IMG/VR virus record: IMGVR_UViG_3300033150_002113
Coordinates: 1-36,998 of that record
DNA from: a virus
DNA length: 36,998 bases
Direction: 5' to 3' (one strand)
Of this stretch, positions 16,314 to 26,700 are shown piece after piece. A program made the position numbers and the translations under genes. Position 1 is the stretch's first letter, and each line of letters starts with the position of its first letter. Under the pieces are notes generated by a model. It did no database searches and was not told the origin of the DNA. It was given only the letters and a program-made list of their open reading frames with translations.

Positions 16314-17459
16314 ATGGGAGCACAAGATATAAGCTTTGCTAATGAAGAGGAATGTTTTGTTATCAAGGAAACAACTGCTGGTACATTAAAAAAGCCAGGA
16401 ACAGACGATAGAGTATATACTATTGGTCCATTTGATTTTGGGCAGGATCAGGAGTTTAAAGAGGATGAACAAATTCGGGCTAGTGCATCAATGCTTTCCC
16501 CAATTAAGGGGAGAAAATTGGCAGGTGAATTTACTGCAAATACTTATGTGAAACCAAGTGGTGCGAAAGGAACAGCTCCTGAGCATGATGTATTTCTTGA
16601 GTGTTTGATGGGTACCAAAACCGTTAATGCTGGTGTGAGTGTTGTCTATACATTAGCCAATACATTACCATCGTTCTCGTTTTGGTCAAAGAAGGGTGAT
16701 ACAGTCTATGCTGGGAGAGGTGCTACGGTTAATACAGGTGCATTTACTATTCCTGGTGATGATATATCTACGATAACATTTGGTGGAAATTTCATGGAAC
16801 TTCTTTGGGCAGGTACTGCTAAAACTCAATCTATTTCTAGTTCTGTGTTGACAATGGATTCTGGTGGAGCACAACTATATGTTGAAGGAATGTATGTGAA
16901 TGTTGGTTCTGATGATAATAGTGGTGCAGGTTTTGAGATTACAGATGTAAATTACTCAACTGATAAGATAACCCTAGAATCAGCACCATCAGTAAGTGGT
17001 GTTCAAACTGTTACACCTTGGTGGCCATCATCTGGAGTTGAGACTGGAGAGCCAGTTTTTGGAAAGATGGGTATAGTTAAAGTTGGTGGAAATAATTTTG
17101 TTACACTCAATGTATCTGTTTCTATGACAAACAACATTAAATATTATGACTATGAAAAAAATAATGTGTGGACAGCTGAGAAATATGGTCGTCCTGGAAA
17201 AAGAGAGATTAATGGAGAAATTGAGGCTCATTTGTTGCCACGAGGTCCATCCTATCGGTATAGGGCTGAATATCAGGTTTCTAATGCTTTGATTCTTCCT
17301 GCTGGAAAGACCAGTGGATATATTATGGAACTTTCTGTTCCTTATGCAGAATATGCTTCTCCTTCTCTTGAAGGAACTGAGGAGTTTCTTCAGAGAATTG
17401 GATTTAAGGCAATTGCTAGTTCATCTCTAAATGATGAATTTAGCATTACTTTTAAGTAA
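16314..17459 (+). CDS. Major tail (tube) protein
   Basis: A 381-residue protein that is rich in beta structure and short of Cys and Lys, as expected for a tube subunit. It lies just before the tail assembly chaperones and tape measure. Segments such as AGEFTANTYVKPSGAKGTAP, VFLECLMGTKTV, and TLNVSVSMTNNIKYYDYEKN fit long-tailed phage tube proteins that have an added domain. A middle insertion (about 125-240) contains an Ig-like or extra beta domain. No sheath gene precedes it, which supports a siphovirus tail. AGAGGA precedes ATG 16314. A strong hairpin terminator follows the gene, in keeping with high expression. Confidence 0.75.
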   Translation: MGAQDISFANEEECFVIKETTAGTLKKPGTDDRVYTIGPFDFGQDQEFKEDEQIRASASMLSPIKGRKLAGEFTANTYVKPSGAKGTAPEHDVFLECLMGTKTVNAGVSVVYTLANTLPSFSFWSKKGDTVYAGRGATVNTGAFTIPGDDISTITFGGNFMELLWAGTAKTQSISSSVLTMDSGGAQLYVEGMYVNVGSDDNSGAGFEITDVNYSTDKITLESAPSVSGVQTVTPWWPSSGVETGEPVFGKMGIVKVGGNNFVTLNVSVSMTNNIKYYDYEKNNVWTAEKYGRPGKREINGEIEAHLLPRGPSYRYRAEYQVSNALILPAGKTSGYIMELSVPYAEYASPSLEGTEEFLQRIGFKAIASSSLNDEFSITFK

Positions 17460-17470
17460 GTTTAACTATA

Positions 17471-17537
17471 TGAGGGAGATAGTCTGTGAAATTAGTTTTT
17501 AACTATACAAACAGGCTTCTCCCTCAAATCTTTTTTT
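17471..17537 (+). terminator. Rho-independent terminator after the tail tube gene
   Basis: TGAGGGAGA (17471-17479) pairs perfectly with TCTCCCTCA (17518-17526), and inside it GTCTGT (17482-17487) pairs with ACAGGC (17511-17516). A run of seven or more T (from 17531) follows. It probably ends part of the transcripts so that tube protein exceeds the downstream tail proteins. Confidence 0.75.
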
Positions 17538-17561
17538 ATTTATGGAGGTAAAAAAATAAAA

Positions 17562-18068
17562 ATGGAAAAATTAAATTTTTCAGAGTATATTAAAAAAGCT
17601 GGAAAAGTTGAAAGAACTAAGGAATTTTTGTATCCAAATATTGAAGGATTTTATGTTAAATTAACATATGCTTCAAAATTTATTTGGAACCAAATTAGAG
17701 AATCAAGTAAAACTACAAGAATTCAGGCAGGTCGAAGATCACAGGATGATTTTAATGAAGAAGCTGCTAGACGTGAATATGCTCTTAGAGTTATTCAGGG
17801 TTGGAGAGGTCTTACTGTTGGTAAGATGGAATATTTGATTCCTGGTTTTTTTGAATTTATGAAAGAAAAATTAAGTAATGAAACTCAAAATGAAATGACA
17901 GATGAACAGATTAATGAACTTCCAATTGAATACGATGTAGATACAGCAAATTCAATAATGGACAGTTCAATTGATTTTGAACTTTGGGTATCTGATACAG
18001 CTCAGGAAACTAGCAATTTTCGTGATGTAGCTGAGAGAAAGAAAAAGCAATATGAAAATTTGAAGTAA
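17562..18068 (+). CDS. Tail assembly chaperone (lambda gpG analogue)
   Basis: A 168-residue, mostly helical acidic protein directly between the tail tube and tape measure genes. Its N-terminal part (FLYPNIEGFYVKLTYASKF) and VIQGWRGLTVGKMEYLIPGF resemble tail assembly chaperones, which bind the tape measure protein before tube assembly. GGAGG precedes ATG 17562. The last codons GAA AAT TTG AAG TAA contain the slippery heptamer A AAT TTG (18056-18062) in the right frame for a -1 shift into the next ORF. Both a short (168 residues) and a long (304 residues) product are expected. Confidence 0.72.
   Translation: MEKLNFSEYIKKAGKVERTKEFLYPNIEGFYVKLTYASKFIWNQIRESSKTTRIQAGRRSQDDFNEEAARREYALRVIQGWRGLTVGKMEYLIPGFFEFMKEKLSNETQNEMTDEQINELPIEYDVDTANSIMDSSIDFELWVSDTAQETSNFRDVAERKKKQYENLK
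18056..18062 (+). promoter_or_regulatory. Probable -1 ribosomal frameshift site (A AAT TTG)
   Basis: The heptamer fits X XXY YYZ with A, T, G in the zero frame of the upstream chaperone gene, four bases before its stop codon TAA (18066-18068). A -1 slip continues GAA GTA ATG into the 135-residue ORF with no stop between. This is the usual expression mode of tail assembly chaperone pairs. Confidence 0.65.
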
Positions 18069-18475
18069 TGGCGGTAGGGTGGGCAAAATCTGAAGGCAAA
18101 TCCTGTGAGAAATGCCATAAGATAAGGAGTGGTTTACCTAAATCAAAAAGAGATTTATTTTTTCCTTTAGATTGTGAAAATTGTTATGTGAATCTTTCTC
18201 AACCAATTGCTGATAATGAGATAATTGTTGATCTTTATAATCTTCTTCCATTAAATTTTAGTGATTGGTCTGGTTTAAGATTTATCACTACTTCTGATAT
18301 TAGATTTGTTTTTGAGATTTTTGATATTCCAAAAAAATTTTGGGATGATTATTATCAACGATTAACATTTCTTAATAATAAATTAATTGAAATCCAGATT
18401 GATGAGGAGAAAAAGAAAACAAAGAAAAATAATTTGAAGCAAAAGATTGGTTCTTCACAGCAGGTCACCAAATAA
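18068..18475 (+). CDS. Tail assembly chaperone extension (gpT analogue) with Cys4 motif
   Basis: A 135-residue ORF in the -1 frame of the preceding gene, whose stop TAA overlaps its ATG (TAATG). The first part has two CxxC pairs (C13/C16 and C36/C39), a likely zinc-binding knuckle. The C-terminus is a highly charged helix (IQIDEEKKKTKKNN). In lambda-like phages the T part is made only as a fusion to G through -1 frameshifting; the same arrangement is visible here. It could also be made alone from ATG 18068, but no clear ribosome site precedes that ATG. Function: recruits tube protein to the chaperone-coated tape measure (family knowledge). Confidence 0.62.
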   Translation: MAVGWAKSEGKSCEKCHKIRSGLPKSKRDLFFPLDCENCYVNLSQPIADNEIIVDLYNLLPLNFSDWSGLRFITTSDIRFVFEIFDIPKKFWDDYYQRLTFLNNKLIEIQIDEEKKKTKKNNLKQKIGSSQQVTK

Positions 18476-18498
18476 ATGTTTTGTAAGAAGGTTATTTA

Positions 18499-21400
18499 AT
18501 GGCTAAGAAGGCAGATGTTACTCTAGTATTTTCTTTGGATTCAAAAGGTGCAGTTACTGGAGTTAAAAAATTTGTTGGACAGGCATCTAAGGATCTTGAA
18601 AAATTAGCCGGAATTACCAGAAAAACAACAGATGCACAAAAGGGATTGGGAAAGCAGATTGATGAGGGTACAGTAACTTATGAAAAAGCACGTTCTGGTC
18701 TAAGCAAATTTAGAAATATGCTAAAGGGCAATTTTGCTGCCATAGCTGCTGGTATGGGAACTGCTATGTTGTTTTCCTCTGTAATTTCTGGAATTAAAAA
18801 TGCTATTTCCAACTTAATCAATACTGGAAGAGAGTTTGAGAGAGAATGGGCTAATGTTACAACTATGATGACAGTTTCCCAACAGGAGAGTGATAAACTT
18901 AGACAGGGGCTTCTTAATTTACCACCTATATTGGGAAAAGCTACAGATTTAGCTAAAGGAATGTATCAGGTTCTATCTGCATCAATTGAACCAGCAAAGG
19001 CATTAGATTTTTTAGCTGTTTCAGCAAAAGCTGCCAAAGCTGGTGTTACTGATACACGTACTGCAGTTGATGCTTTAACTACTGTAATAAATGCCTATGG
19101 TCTTCAAGCCAAAGATGCTACTAAAATTTCTGATATTATGTTTCAAACTGTTAAAAGAGGAAAGTTGACATATGAAGGAATGGCAGGAGCAATTGGAACA
19201 GTTGTTCCAATAGCATCACAAGTTGGTGTTGGATTTGAGGAAATAGCTGCTGCTATGGCAACACTTACTCGTCAAGGAATTAATGTTAATACTACGACAG
19301 TTTCACTTCGTCAAATTTTAGTTTCTATTTTAAAACCAACAAAACAGGCTTCTGAAGAGGCAAAACGTCTAGGTTTGGAATTTACTGCATCATCTTTGAG
19401 GGCAAAAGGTCTTGTTAAATTTCTTCAAGATGTTATTGAAAAAACTGGTGGAAATGTTGAATCAATGACAACTTTATTTGGGAATGTTAGAGCATTGACA
19501 GGTATTATGGGATTGGCAGGGAATTCTGCTGTTGAGTTTGCCCATGATTTGGAACTAATGCGTAATGCTTCAGGTTCGACTGAGGATGCATTTAGGAAAC
19601 AAATTGAGACCTCAGATGCTCAGATTAAAATGTTTAACAATACTATTGAAAGATTTGCCATTAATTTTTATGCTGGTTTTGTTGAAGGATTTATTAAAAG
19701 TTCTAGTGAAATTGATAAATGGAATGAAAAAGTTGCTATTGCTAACAAACGTGCAGAAATAACAGGTAGTTGGCTTTCAAAAATAATAACGGGATTTAAA
19801 GATTATCATCCATTGGCTGTTGCTATTAAGGCTATTACACAAAAACAGGCTGAAGCTGAAGTTGCTTTAGAAACAGCCATGAGAAAAAGGACAGAACAAC
19901 AAAATTTATTTGTTTCTGGTTTAGGACCATTAGGAAGTGCTTTTGGAACTACTTTAAATGTTTATAATAAACTTGTTTCAATGATTGTTTCTGGTAATAA
20001 ACCAATAGAGGAACAATTGGATCTTCTCAAAAAAGTTAGAACAGAATATTTTATGTTTACAAAATCAATCAAAGTTCTTACTGATGAAGAAATAAAATTT
20101 ATAGAAAAAGTTAAAAAGGCTACAGAACAGCTTCGTGATCATCTTGCATCTTCTGAAAAATTTAAGGTTGATATGCAAGCAATGGCAAAAGTTTTAAGTG
20201 AGGTCTCTTCAAAGGGAGGAAATTTACGTAGTACTTATGCTGCTCTTGAGAATGAGATAAAAACTCTTTATACAAGAGCAAAGGTAATGAAAGAAATATT
20301 TGGTAAAGAAATTCCAAAAGCTCTCCAGAATTGGTATGACAGAATGCGTGAGGCAACTTCTGTTTTTAAGTTGTATAGAAATGGGGTAAAAACTACTTTA
20401 TTACAAGAGAAAGCATGGAGTCAGTTTAGAATTGAGCAAGGTGGGAGAATAACACAATTTAATAAAACAATATTAAATCAAATTAAATACTTGTCAGAGT
20501 TAGGAAGGGTATCTGATGAATTAGGAGCAAAATCTTTCTTACAGCTTAATTCTGAATTACAAAAACTTGAACAAAATTTCAAAAAGTGGAAAGATAGTTT
20601 TCCAGCAAAGCAACAGATTACTATTATTGAAGGGATACTTCGGTTATATAAAGAGTTAGGATTTGTTGCACCAGATGCCTACGATAAATTATTAAAAAAA
20701 CTTCGAGAAATAGTTAAGGAACAGGATAAAGCAGCACAGGCTTCAAATAGGACTTGGGTTAAGTCTTTTACGTCACTTGCTGTGGCATTTTCAGTCTATG
20801 CAGATACTCTTAGTGGAAAATGGACACGATTAATGAGAGATTTAGCTACTGCATTTGAAAAAATGGCTGAGACACTCAAAGACAAATCAAAAAATTTAGG
20901 TGATGCTTTGGTTGAAATTGGCTCTGTTTTAGCTGGACAAATAGGTGGGGTATTTGGTGAATTAATCTCTGGTACGGAAAGTGCTATTGCTGGTTTTACT
21001 TCTGCTATAGGTAGTGCAATTGGTGGAATGGTTGGAGGTAAAGTTGGTGAAGTAGTAGGAGGATTTTTAGGTGGTTTGATAGGTGGGCTTTTTGGTAAGA
21101 AAAAGGAAGAGACAGCAGAAGAAAAACGTGCTCGAATTATGGGTTATTGGGTAGATGCTTTGATAAAAAAATTTGAGAAATGGGGAGAGGTCTCTGAGAG
21201 CACAGCAAAGATTATAGCAGAAGAAGTTGTAGATAAAGGAATGAAAGGATATATAGCAGTATCAAAACATTTTGCTAGAATTATATCAGATGTAGGTGTA
21301 TCACTTTACAACATGTCAGAACTTTGGACTAGAGCAGGACATATAGTTGATCATTTTACTACTGGTGAGTTGAGTGCTAAAGATGCTACAGAATCTCTTA

Positions 21401-22611
21401 ATGACTCATTTAAACTTCTTTTGGATGGGACACAAAAGCTGAATCGAGAAGGTTCACGTGAAATGATTGAATTCATACGAAAGGTTAGAGCTTCTGGTTT
21501 GGAAGTGGCATCTGTTACTGATTATGTTTTAGGACAACTTGATAGGATTCCAAAGTCGTTAACAACATTGATTGGAAATGTTGGTGTGGCTTTTGAGAAA
21601 ATTGGGGATGTGACAGGAATTAATGTTGACTATGTCACAAAAAGATTGAAAAATCTTGGTCGTGTATCATTCGATGTATTTAATGCAATGATTTCAGAGG
21701 GTCGGTCATATATGGAATCTTTAAAAGCACTTCAAGAACCACTAACATTATTATTTGAGAAATATGAAAAATTAGGTTTGGAAGTGCCTAAATTTTTGCG
21801 TCCTTTCAAAGATATGTTGGAATTAATGGAGAAAAAACCACGTATATTTGAAAATTTAGATGCCTCTATTAATATTCTCCAAGCTCTCAGGAATTCAGCT
21901 TATCTTACTCAGAGGACATTTAATACATTGTCAGGTAGTGTGGCAGGTTTTGCAAGGTCAATTCTTGGTGTTGATGGAAATCTGAATAAAGTTATGCATA
22001 CAATGAAACTTACAAAGCAACAGATACAAATGCTACTTCCTTCAATAGCTCAATTCGTTGGTGCTGCTGCATTGTTTGGGTTGCAAGTTCCTGGATGGAT
22101 GAAAACGTTTGTCACAGGTCAATTAGGTGTTAATTGGAATAAATTTCAGGAAATTGCTGCTGCTCAAGCAAATGCTGGAATTGAGACAATAAAACGATTG
22201 GATACATTGATAAAGCAAAGCGAGAGGAACAGACTAGGAATTCGTGATGCTATTGCAGACCAAAGAAAACGGTTGGCTGACCTACTTGGTGCAATAAATA
22301 GATCAATAAGAGATATGAGCAGAAAGTTGATCCCAGTAACTGGTGCTCAACATGGATTTGGTCCTACGATGGTTAAGGGCCCTCATACGTTTCATGTTGA
22401 ATCTGGACAGGAGGAGTTAGTAAGTATTGTTCCAAAAAAATATCTCAATAAATCAACAGGTACTGGACAAACTGTAATAGTTGAGCGTTCTGTAAACATC
22501 AAACCAGTTGTTGTTCCGGCACCTGATGGTTCTTGGCTTATTAATTTTATTCAAGAAGCAGCAGAGTCTGAATTACTTACTTTGAATCCAACTGCAATTA
22601 GGAGTCAATAA
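18499..22611 (+). CDS. Tail tape measure protein
   Basis: A 1370-residue protein, the second longest in the window, directly after the chaperone pair. Its N-terminal third (about 110-390) matches the tape measure core: ANVTTMMTVSQQESDKLRQG, ATDLAKGMYQVLSAS, FQTVKRGKLTYEGMAGAIGT, ATLTRQGINVNTTTVSLRQI. Hydrophobic stretches lie at about 78-100 and, rich in Gly, at about 804-863 (IGGMVGGKVGEVVGGFLGG). The remainder is long helix and coiled coil. The C-terminus (HGFGPTMVKGPHTFHVESGQ) has the typical closing motif. It sets tail length and is thought to reach the host membrane on ejection; the Gly-rich segment is a candidate membrane-inserting part. The stop overlaps the next ATG (TAATG). Confidence 0.88.
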   Translation: MAKKADVTLVFSLDSKGAVTGVKKFVGQASKDLEKLAGITRKTTDAQKGLGKQIDEGTVTYEKARSGLSKFRNMLKGNFAAIAAGMGTAMLFSSVISGIKNAISNLINTGREFEREWANVTTMMTVSQQESDKLRQGLLNLPPILGKATDLAKGMYQVLSASIEPAKALDFLAVSAKAAKAGVTDTRTAVDALTTVINAYGLQAKDATKISDIMFQTVKRGKLTYEGMAGAIGTVVPIASQVGVGFEEIAAAMATLTRQGINVNTTTVSLRQILVSILKPTKQASEEAKRLGLEFTASSLRAKGLVKFLQDVIEKTGGNVESMTTLFGNVRALTGIMGLAGNSAVEFAHDLELMRNASGSTEDAFRKQIETSDAQIKMFNNTIERFAINFYAGFVEGFIKSSSEIDKWNEKVAIANKRAEITGSWLSKIITGFKDYHPLAVAIKAITQKQAEAEVALETAMRKRTEQQNLFVSGLGPLGSAFGTTLNVYNKLVSMIVSGNKPIEEQLDLLKKVRTEYFMFTKSIKVLTDEEIKFIEKVKKATEQLRDHLASSEKFKVDMQAMAKVLSEVSSKGGNLRSTYAALENEIKTLYTRAKVMKEIFGKEIPKALQNWYDRMREATSVFKLYRNGVKTTLLQEKAWSQFRIEQGGRITQFNKTILNQIKYLSELGRVSDELGAKSFLQLNSELQKLEQNFKKWKDSFPAKQQITIIEGILRLYKELGFVAPDAYDKLLKKLREIVKEQDKAAQASNRTWVKSFTSLAVAFSVYADTLSGKWTRLMRDLATAFEKMAETLKDKSKNLGDALVEIGSVLAGQIGGVFGELISGTESAIAGFTSAIGSAIGGMVGGKVGEVVGGFLGGLIGGLFGKKKEETAEEKRARIMGYWVDALIKKFEKWGEVSESTAKIIAEEVVDKGMKGYIAVSKHFARIISDVGVSLYNMSELWTRAGHIVDHFTTGELSAKDATESLNDSFKLLLDGTQKLNREGSREMIEFIRKVRASGLEVASVTDYVLGQLDRIPKSLTTLIGNVGVAFEKIGDVTGINVDYVTKRLKNLGRVSFDVFNAMISEGRSYMESLKALQEPLTLLFEKYEKLGLEVPKFLRPFKDMLELMEKKPRIFENLDASINILQALRNSAYLTQRTFNTLSGSVAGFARSILGVDGNLNKVMHTMKLTKQQIQMLLPSIAQFVGAAALFGLQVPGWMKTFVTGQLGVNWNKFQEIAAAQANAGIETIKRLDTLIKQSERNRLGIRDAIADQRKRLADLLGAINRSIRDMSRKLIPVTGAQHGFGPTMVKGPHTFHVESGQEELVSIVPKKYLNKSTGTGQTVIVERSVNIKPVVVPAPDGSWLINFIQEAAESELLTLNPTAIRSQ

Positions 22612-23714
22612 TGACAAATGCTACATGGTGTTGGTATAATTTGTGGGATGTTGGTACACTTACTTATTCAAGTCAACATTCTAATTTTCCTGCTTTAAAC
22701 ACTCAACGTCGATGGGCTAGTGAGACATGGAGAAGTCGATATGGTAACAATTCAGGATGGGGATATTTCTTAATTGAAAGCTCTGTAAATGATCGTATTG
22801 ACTTTGAAGACAATGGTTCTACCACCAGAGTGGCAAGTCTAACTCCTGGTGCATACACAGCTACAACATTAGCATCTCATATAGAAACACAGATGGAGTC
22901 TGTCACAACAGACACATTTACAGTCTCTTATAGCGACAGCACAAATAAATTTACTATAGTTGATGACACAGGCACATTTAAGTTGCTTTGGAGTACAGGA
23001 ACTAATAAATCTCGTTCTGCTGCTGGAACTCTTGGTTATAGTGATTCCGCCGATGATACTGGAACTTTCTCCTACACATCTGATAACATTCGTATTCACA
23101 CAGAGGAGTGGCTTAAAAATGATTTAGGTTCAGCCCAAAATATTCAGGCTTTTATATTCAAAAAACATAATTTAAGTAGTGGCGCAACGGCAAAAATTCA
23201 GGGTCATACTTCAGATTCTTGGTCTTCACCAGACGTTGATGTGACACTATCTTTAACTTCTGATATTACTATCTATTACTGGTCATCTGCTAAAAGTAAA
23301 CAATGGTGGAGATATTATATAAATGATGTAGCAAATTCATCTCATTATGTTGAAACAGGAAGAGTATTTCTAGGTGGATATTTCAGTTCCTCTATGAATT
23401 TGCGTCGTGATTATCGGAAACAATATAATGATCCTTCAGATTTAATGTTTTCTGATGGTGGGCAATTATCAGTAAATAAGAAGACGAAATTTAAAACTAT
23501 GAATTTAGTTTTTGAATATGTTTCAGACACTGACCTTTCTACATTTGATTCAATATGGGATCATTTAGGTAAAACAAAAGAATTTTTCTTTACAAGAGAT
23601 AGAGATTTAGCTAGTACATCAACAAGTTATATGCGTATTGTTGATATGAGTGTTGACCATGTATCAATGGATAAACTTTATACAATTTCTCTTGTGTTGG
23701 AAGATCTGCGATAA
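22611..23714 (+). CDS. Distal tail-like protein
   Basis: A 367-residue, beta-rich protein right after the tape measure gene, the place of the distal tail (Dit) protein. Residues about 55-165 form a module (SVNDRIDFEDNGSTTRVASL, TPGAYTATTLASHIETQM, TDTFTVSYSDSTNKFTIV) common in phage tail proteins. The C-terminal part (LMFSDGGQLSVNKKTKFKTM, FDSIWDHLGKTKEFFFTRDR, LVLEDLR) looks like a galectin- or tube-like Dit portion. It would form the ring that joins the tube to the tail-tip hub. It ends at 23714, and the ATG of the hub gene follows at once (23715). Confidence 0.62.
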   Translation: MTNATWCWYNLWDVGTLTYSSQHSNFPALNTQRRWASETWRSRYGNNSGWGYFLIESSVNDRIDFEDNGSTTRVASLTPGAYTATTLASHIETQMESVTTDTFTVSYSDSTNKFTIVDDTGTFKLLWSTGTNKSRSAAGTLGYSDSADDTGTFSYTSDNIRIHTEEWLKNDLGSAQNIQAFIFKKHNLSSGATAKIQGHTSDSWSSPDVDVTLSLTSDITIYYWSSAKSKQWWRYYINDVANSSHYVETGRVFLGGYFSSSMNLRRDYRKQYNDPSDLMFSDGGQLSVNKKTKFKTMNLVFEYVSDTDLSTFDSIWDHLGKTKEFFFTRDRDLASTSTSYMRIVDMSVDHVSMDKLYTISLVLEDLR

Positions 23715-26700
23715 ATGGCTACAACTTATTACGTTAGAGCTGATGGAGATGATTCCAAAGATGGGCTATCTGATGCCAATGCTTGGAAAACTATATCCAA
23801 AGTAAACTCCTCAATGGGGAGTTTCAGTGGTGGTGATTTTATTGGTTTCAAACGTGGCGATGTTTGGGATGGTACATTAAGTGATTGTCTCAAGATAACT
23901 GCTAGCGGCTCCTCTGGCTCTATAATAACATTTGGTGCCTATGGATCTGGTGCAGATCCTATATTAAATGGTGCAAATGTACTTACAACTTGGGTAGTTG
24001 CAGATGATGTAAGTGATGATAATTGTTTGTCTAATGGTGGCTTTTCGTCTGATACTTCAAGTTGGACGGCTGAGAGAAGTGCTACTCTAACGAGCGTTTC
24101 TGGTGGTCAAAGTGGAAATTGTTTAGAAATCAAAGAAAATGGTAATAGCAACCCAAGAGCTAAACAATCAATAACAAAAGGTGTAACACCTGGTGATAGT
24201 CTAACACTTACTTTCTATGTTAAGGCTGGAACTGAGGCAACATGGAGAGTGTGGGTTCATGATGTCACTCATGCTACTGAACTCTATGATAGTACCAATA
24301 ATGAAGCTACAGGCTCATGGGTACAGCAAAATTCAGGTTCATTTACAATTCCTAGTGGATGTGAAGAAATATCTGTAACACTCCAACAAACCTGTGATTT
24401 GGATGCTAAAACTACCATTTATTTTGACGAAGTTGTAGTATATAACAATGCTATTTTCAAAAAGGATGTTACAAATACGCCATACGTCTGTGTGGAGGAT
24501 GATACATTTCTAGATTATTTGGGATGGGATACAGATACACAAACAACTTTTGATGGTGAAAGCAGTGGATGCTGGGCTAATGATGGAACAGTTTGTTATG
24601 TTAGATGTACAGACGATGCTGATCCTGATACTCATACAATGGAAGTTGGAAACAAAACTGGGGATGATCAGCATTGTATCTATGGGCTGAATGTTAGTTA
24701 TGTCACAGTTGAAGATATTAAATGCCAATATAGTACTCAGGAGGCAATATATTTCTATACGTCTAGTGGTACGGATAGTGATATCACAGTACAGAATTGT
24801 ACGGTATTCATTAGTGGTGACTCATGTATTGAAGTAAAGTCTGTTAATACTGGAACATATCAAAACATTACTAATGCGAGAATATATAATTGTGATGTGA
24901 GTTACAGTCGAAGACATGGATTGATATTTGTTAATGGCACATCAGATTCCAAGATGGACTACAATACTGCTCATCATTGTGGATGGGGAGGAACAGGAGT
25001 TGGTGGAACTGGTGGGCATAACATCAGTCATTGGTCGGCAAATACAACAGCAAACACCAGAAATAATGTTCTTGAATATAATGAAAGTTACTCATGTTAT
25101 ATAGCAACAGATGGTACTGAAGGGACTGGGATTCAGTTGGATGATAATTCTCAGGCTTGTACTGTTCGGTACAATCTGTCATACAACAATGAGGGTCCTG
25201 CCTACAACGACAATGGATATAAGGACAACAAATGGTATTATAATATAGGCTACGGTTCTGGTTCAGCGTCTGCAACTCAATTTGTTGGTGGATTTATGGC
25301 TTCACAGCCAAATGGACTGAAAGTTTGGAACAACGTTTTCTATGATAATGAACCTTGTGGAATAGGTATATTTGGAACCTCGGTGAGCTATGAATTGAAG
25401 AACAATATTCTTTCAGAGAATGACACATATGAAATTAAAATTGCTGTTGCTGCAAAGACAGGAATTGATAGTGATTATAATTGCGTGTATCACTCAGCTG
25501 GTGGTTCATTCATGTATTGGGGTGCTGACAAGACATGGGTGACATGGAAGTCAGACTCTAGTCAAGATTCTAATTCGAAAAATGAAGATCCAAAATTCGT
25601 TGATGTGTCTTCTCATGACTTTCATATAAAGTCTACTTCGCCTTGTCGTAATGCTGGGACAAGTGTTAGTCTAACACAAGATTATGATGGAGTTACAGTT
25701 CCTGTAGAGACATATCCATGTATAGGTGCGTATGAATTCTATACGGAAGAAGGAGAAATATCTGTCTCAGCTACTCTGACTGGTGACCTGACTATATTTA
25801 CTGGAATTCAAGATTTACAAGGAACTATTTCATCTTCAGCACTGCTAGAAGCTGATTTAACGGCAATTATTTCTTTAATTAGTGAGATAACTGCATCTAG
25901 TACTATTACAGCAGATACTTTAAAAGTTATACGAGGTTTGGATGCTTCTATTAGTTCATCTGCTACATTAACTGGAGCACTTAAAAAATTAAAATATTTA
26001 GTTGGTTTGATACAATCAACTAGTGGTATCTCTGGTGATTTTAAGGCTTTAAAAGAAATTGCTGGCTCAATAAGTGCTGCTGCATTATTTACAGCAATTC
26101 TTACAATTCCAGATCAATCTGCTACTGTTGCTCCTACAACAACTCCATTTGATGAATTTATCAAGTTAACAGATTCTTTTAAAACATTTTTGGTAGAAAT
26201 AAATAAAGCTGAAGAGATTGAAGATTATACATGGACACAGGATTCAACCTATACAAATTGTTATTATACAACATATACAACTGGATTTCCAAATAAAATA
26301 ACCGAAGATGATACAACATATGTAGAACGTTTTACTCTTAGTGAATGTAACACGAATGCTGAAAGTTTTTATTATGACTTGGTAAATCAAAAACTATATC
26401 TTCATACTGTGGGTTCTGATGATCCTGGTTCTATGACTGGGAATGACTATGATTATAAAATAATTGCATATAGTTGGACCTATTTATGTAATGATAATTC
26501 AGAAGATTTTCCAACTATATTTACTCGTGAACAGGAATTGATAGATAATTATAGTTTTGATATCTGGGATGACTCTACAACGTTAAATGGATGGACAAAT
26601 TTTACAGCTGGGTCCTCTACTGTTAATAGAGAATCTAGTAATGTTTATCATGAAGGATATTCAGTTAAATTGGATATTGATGCATCAAATAACGATGCAG

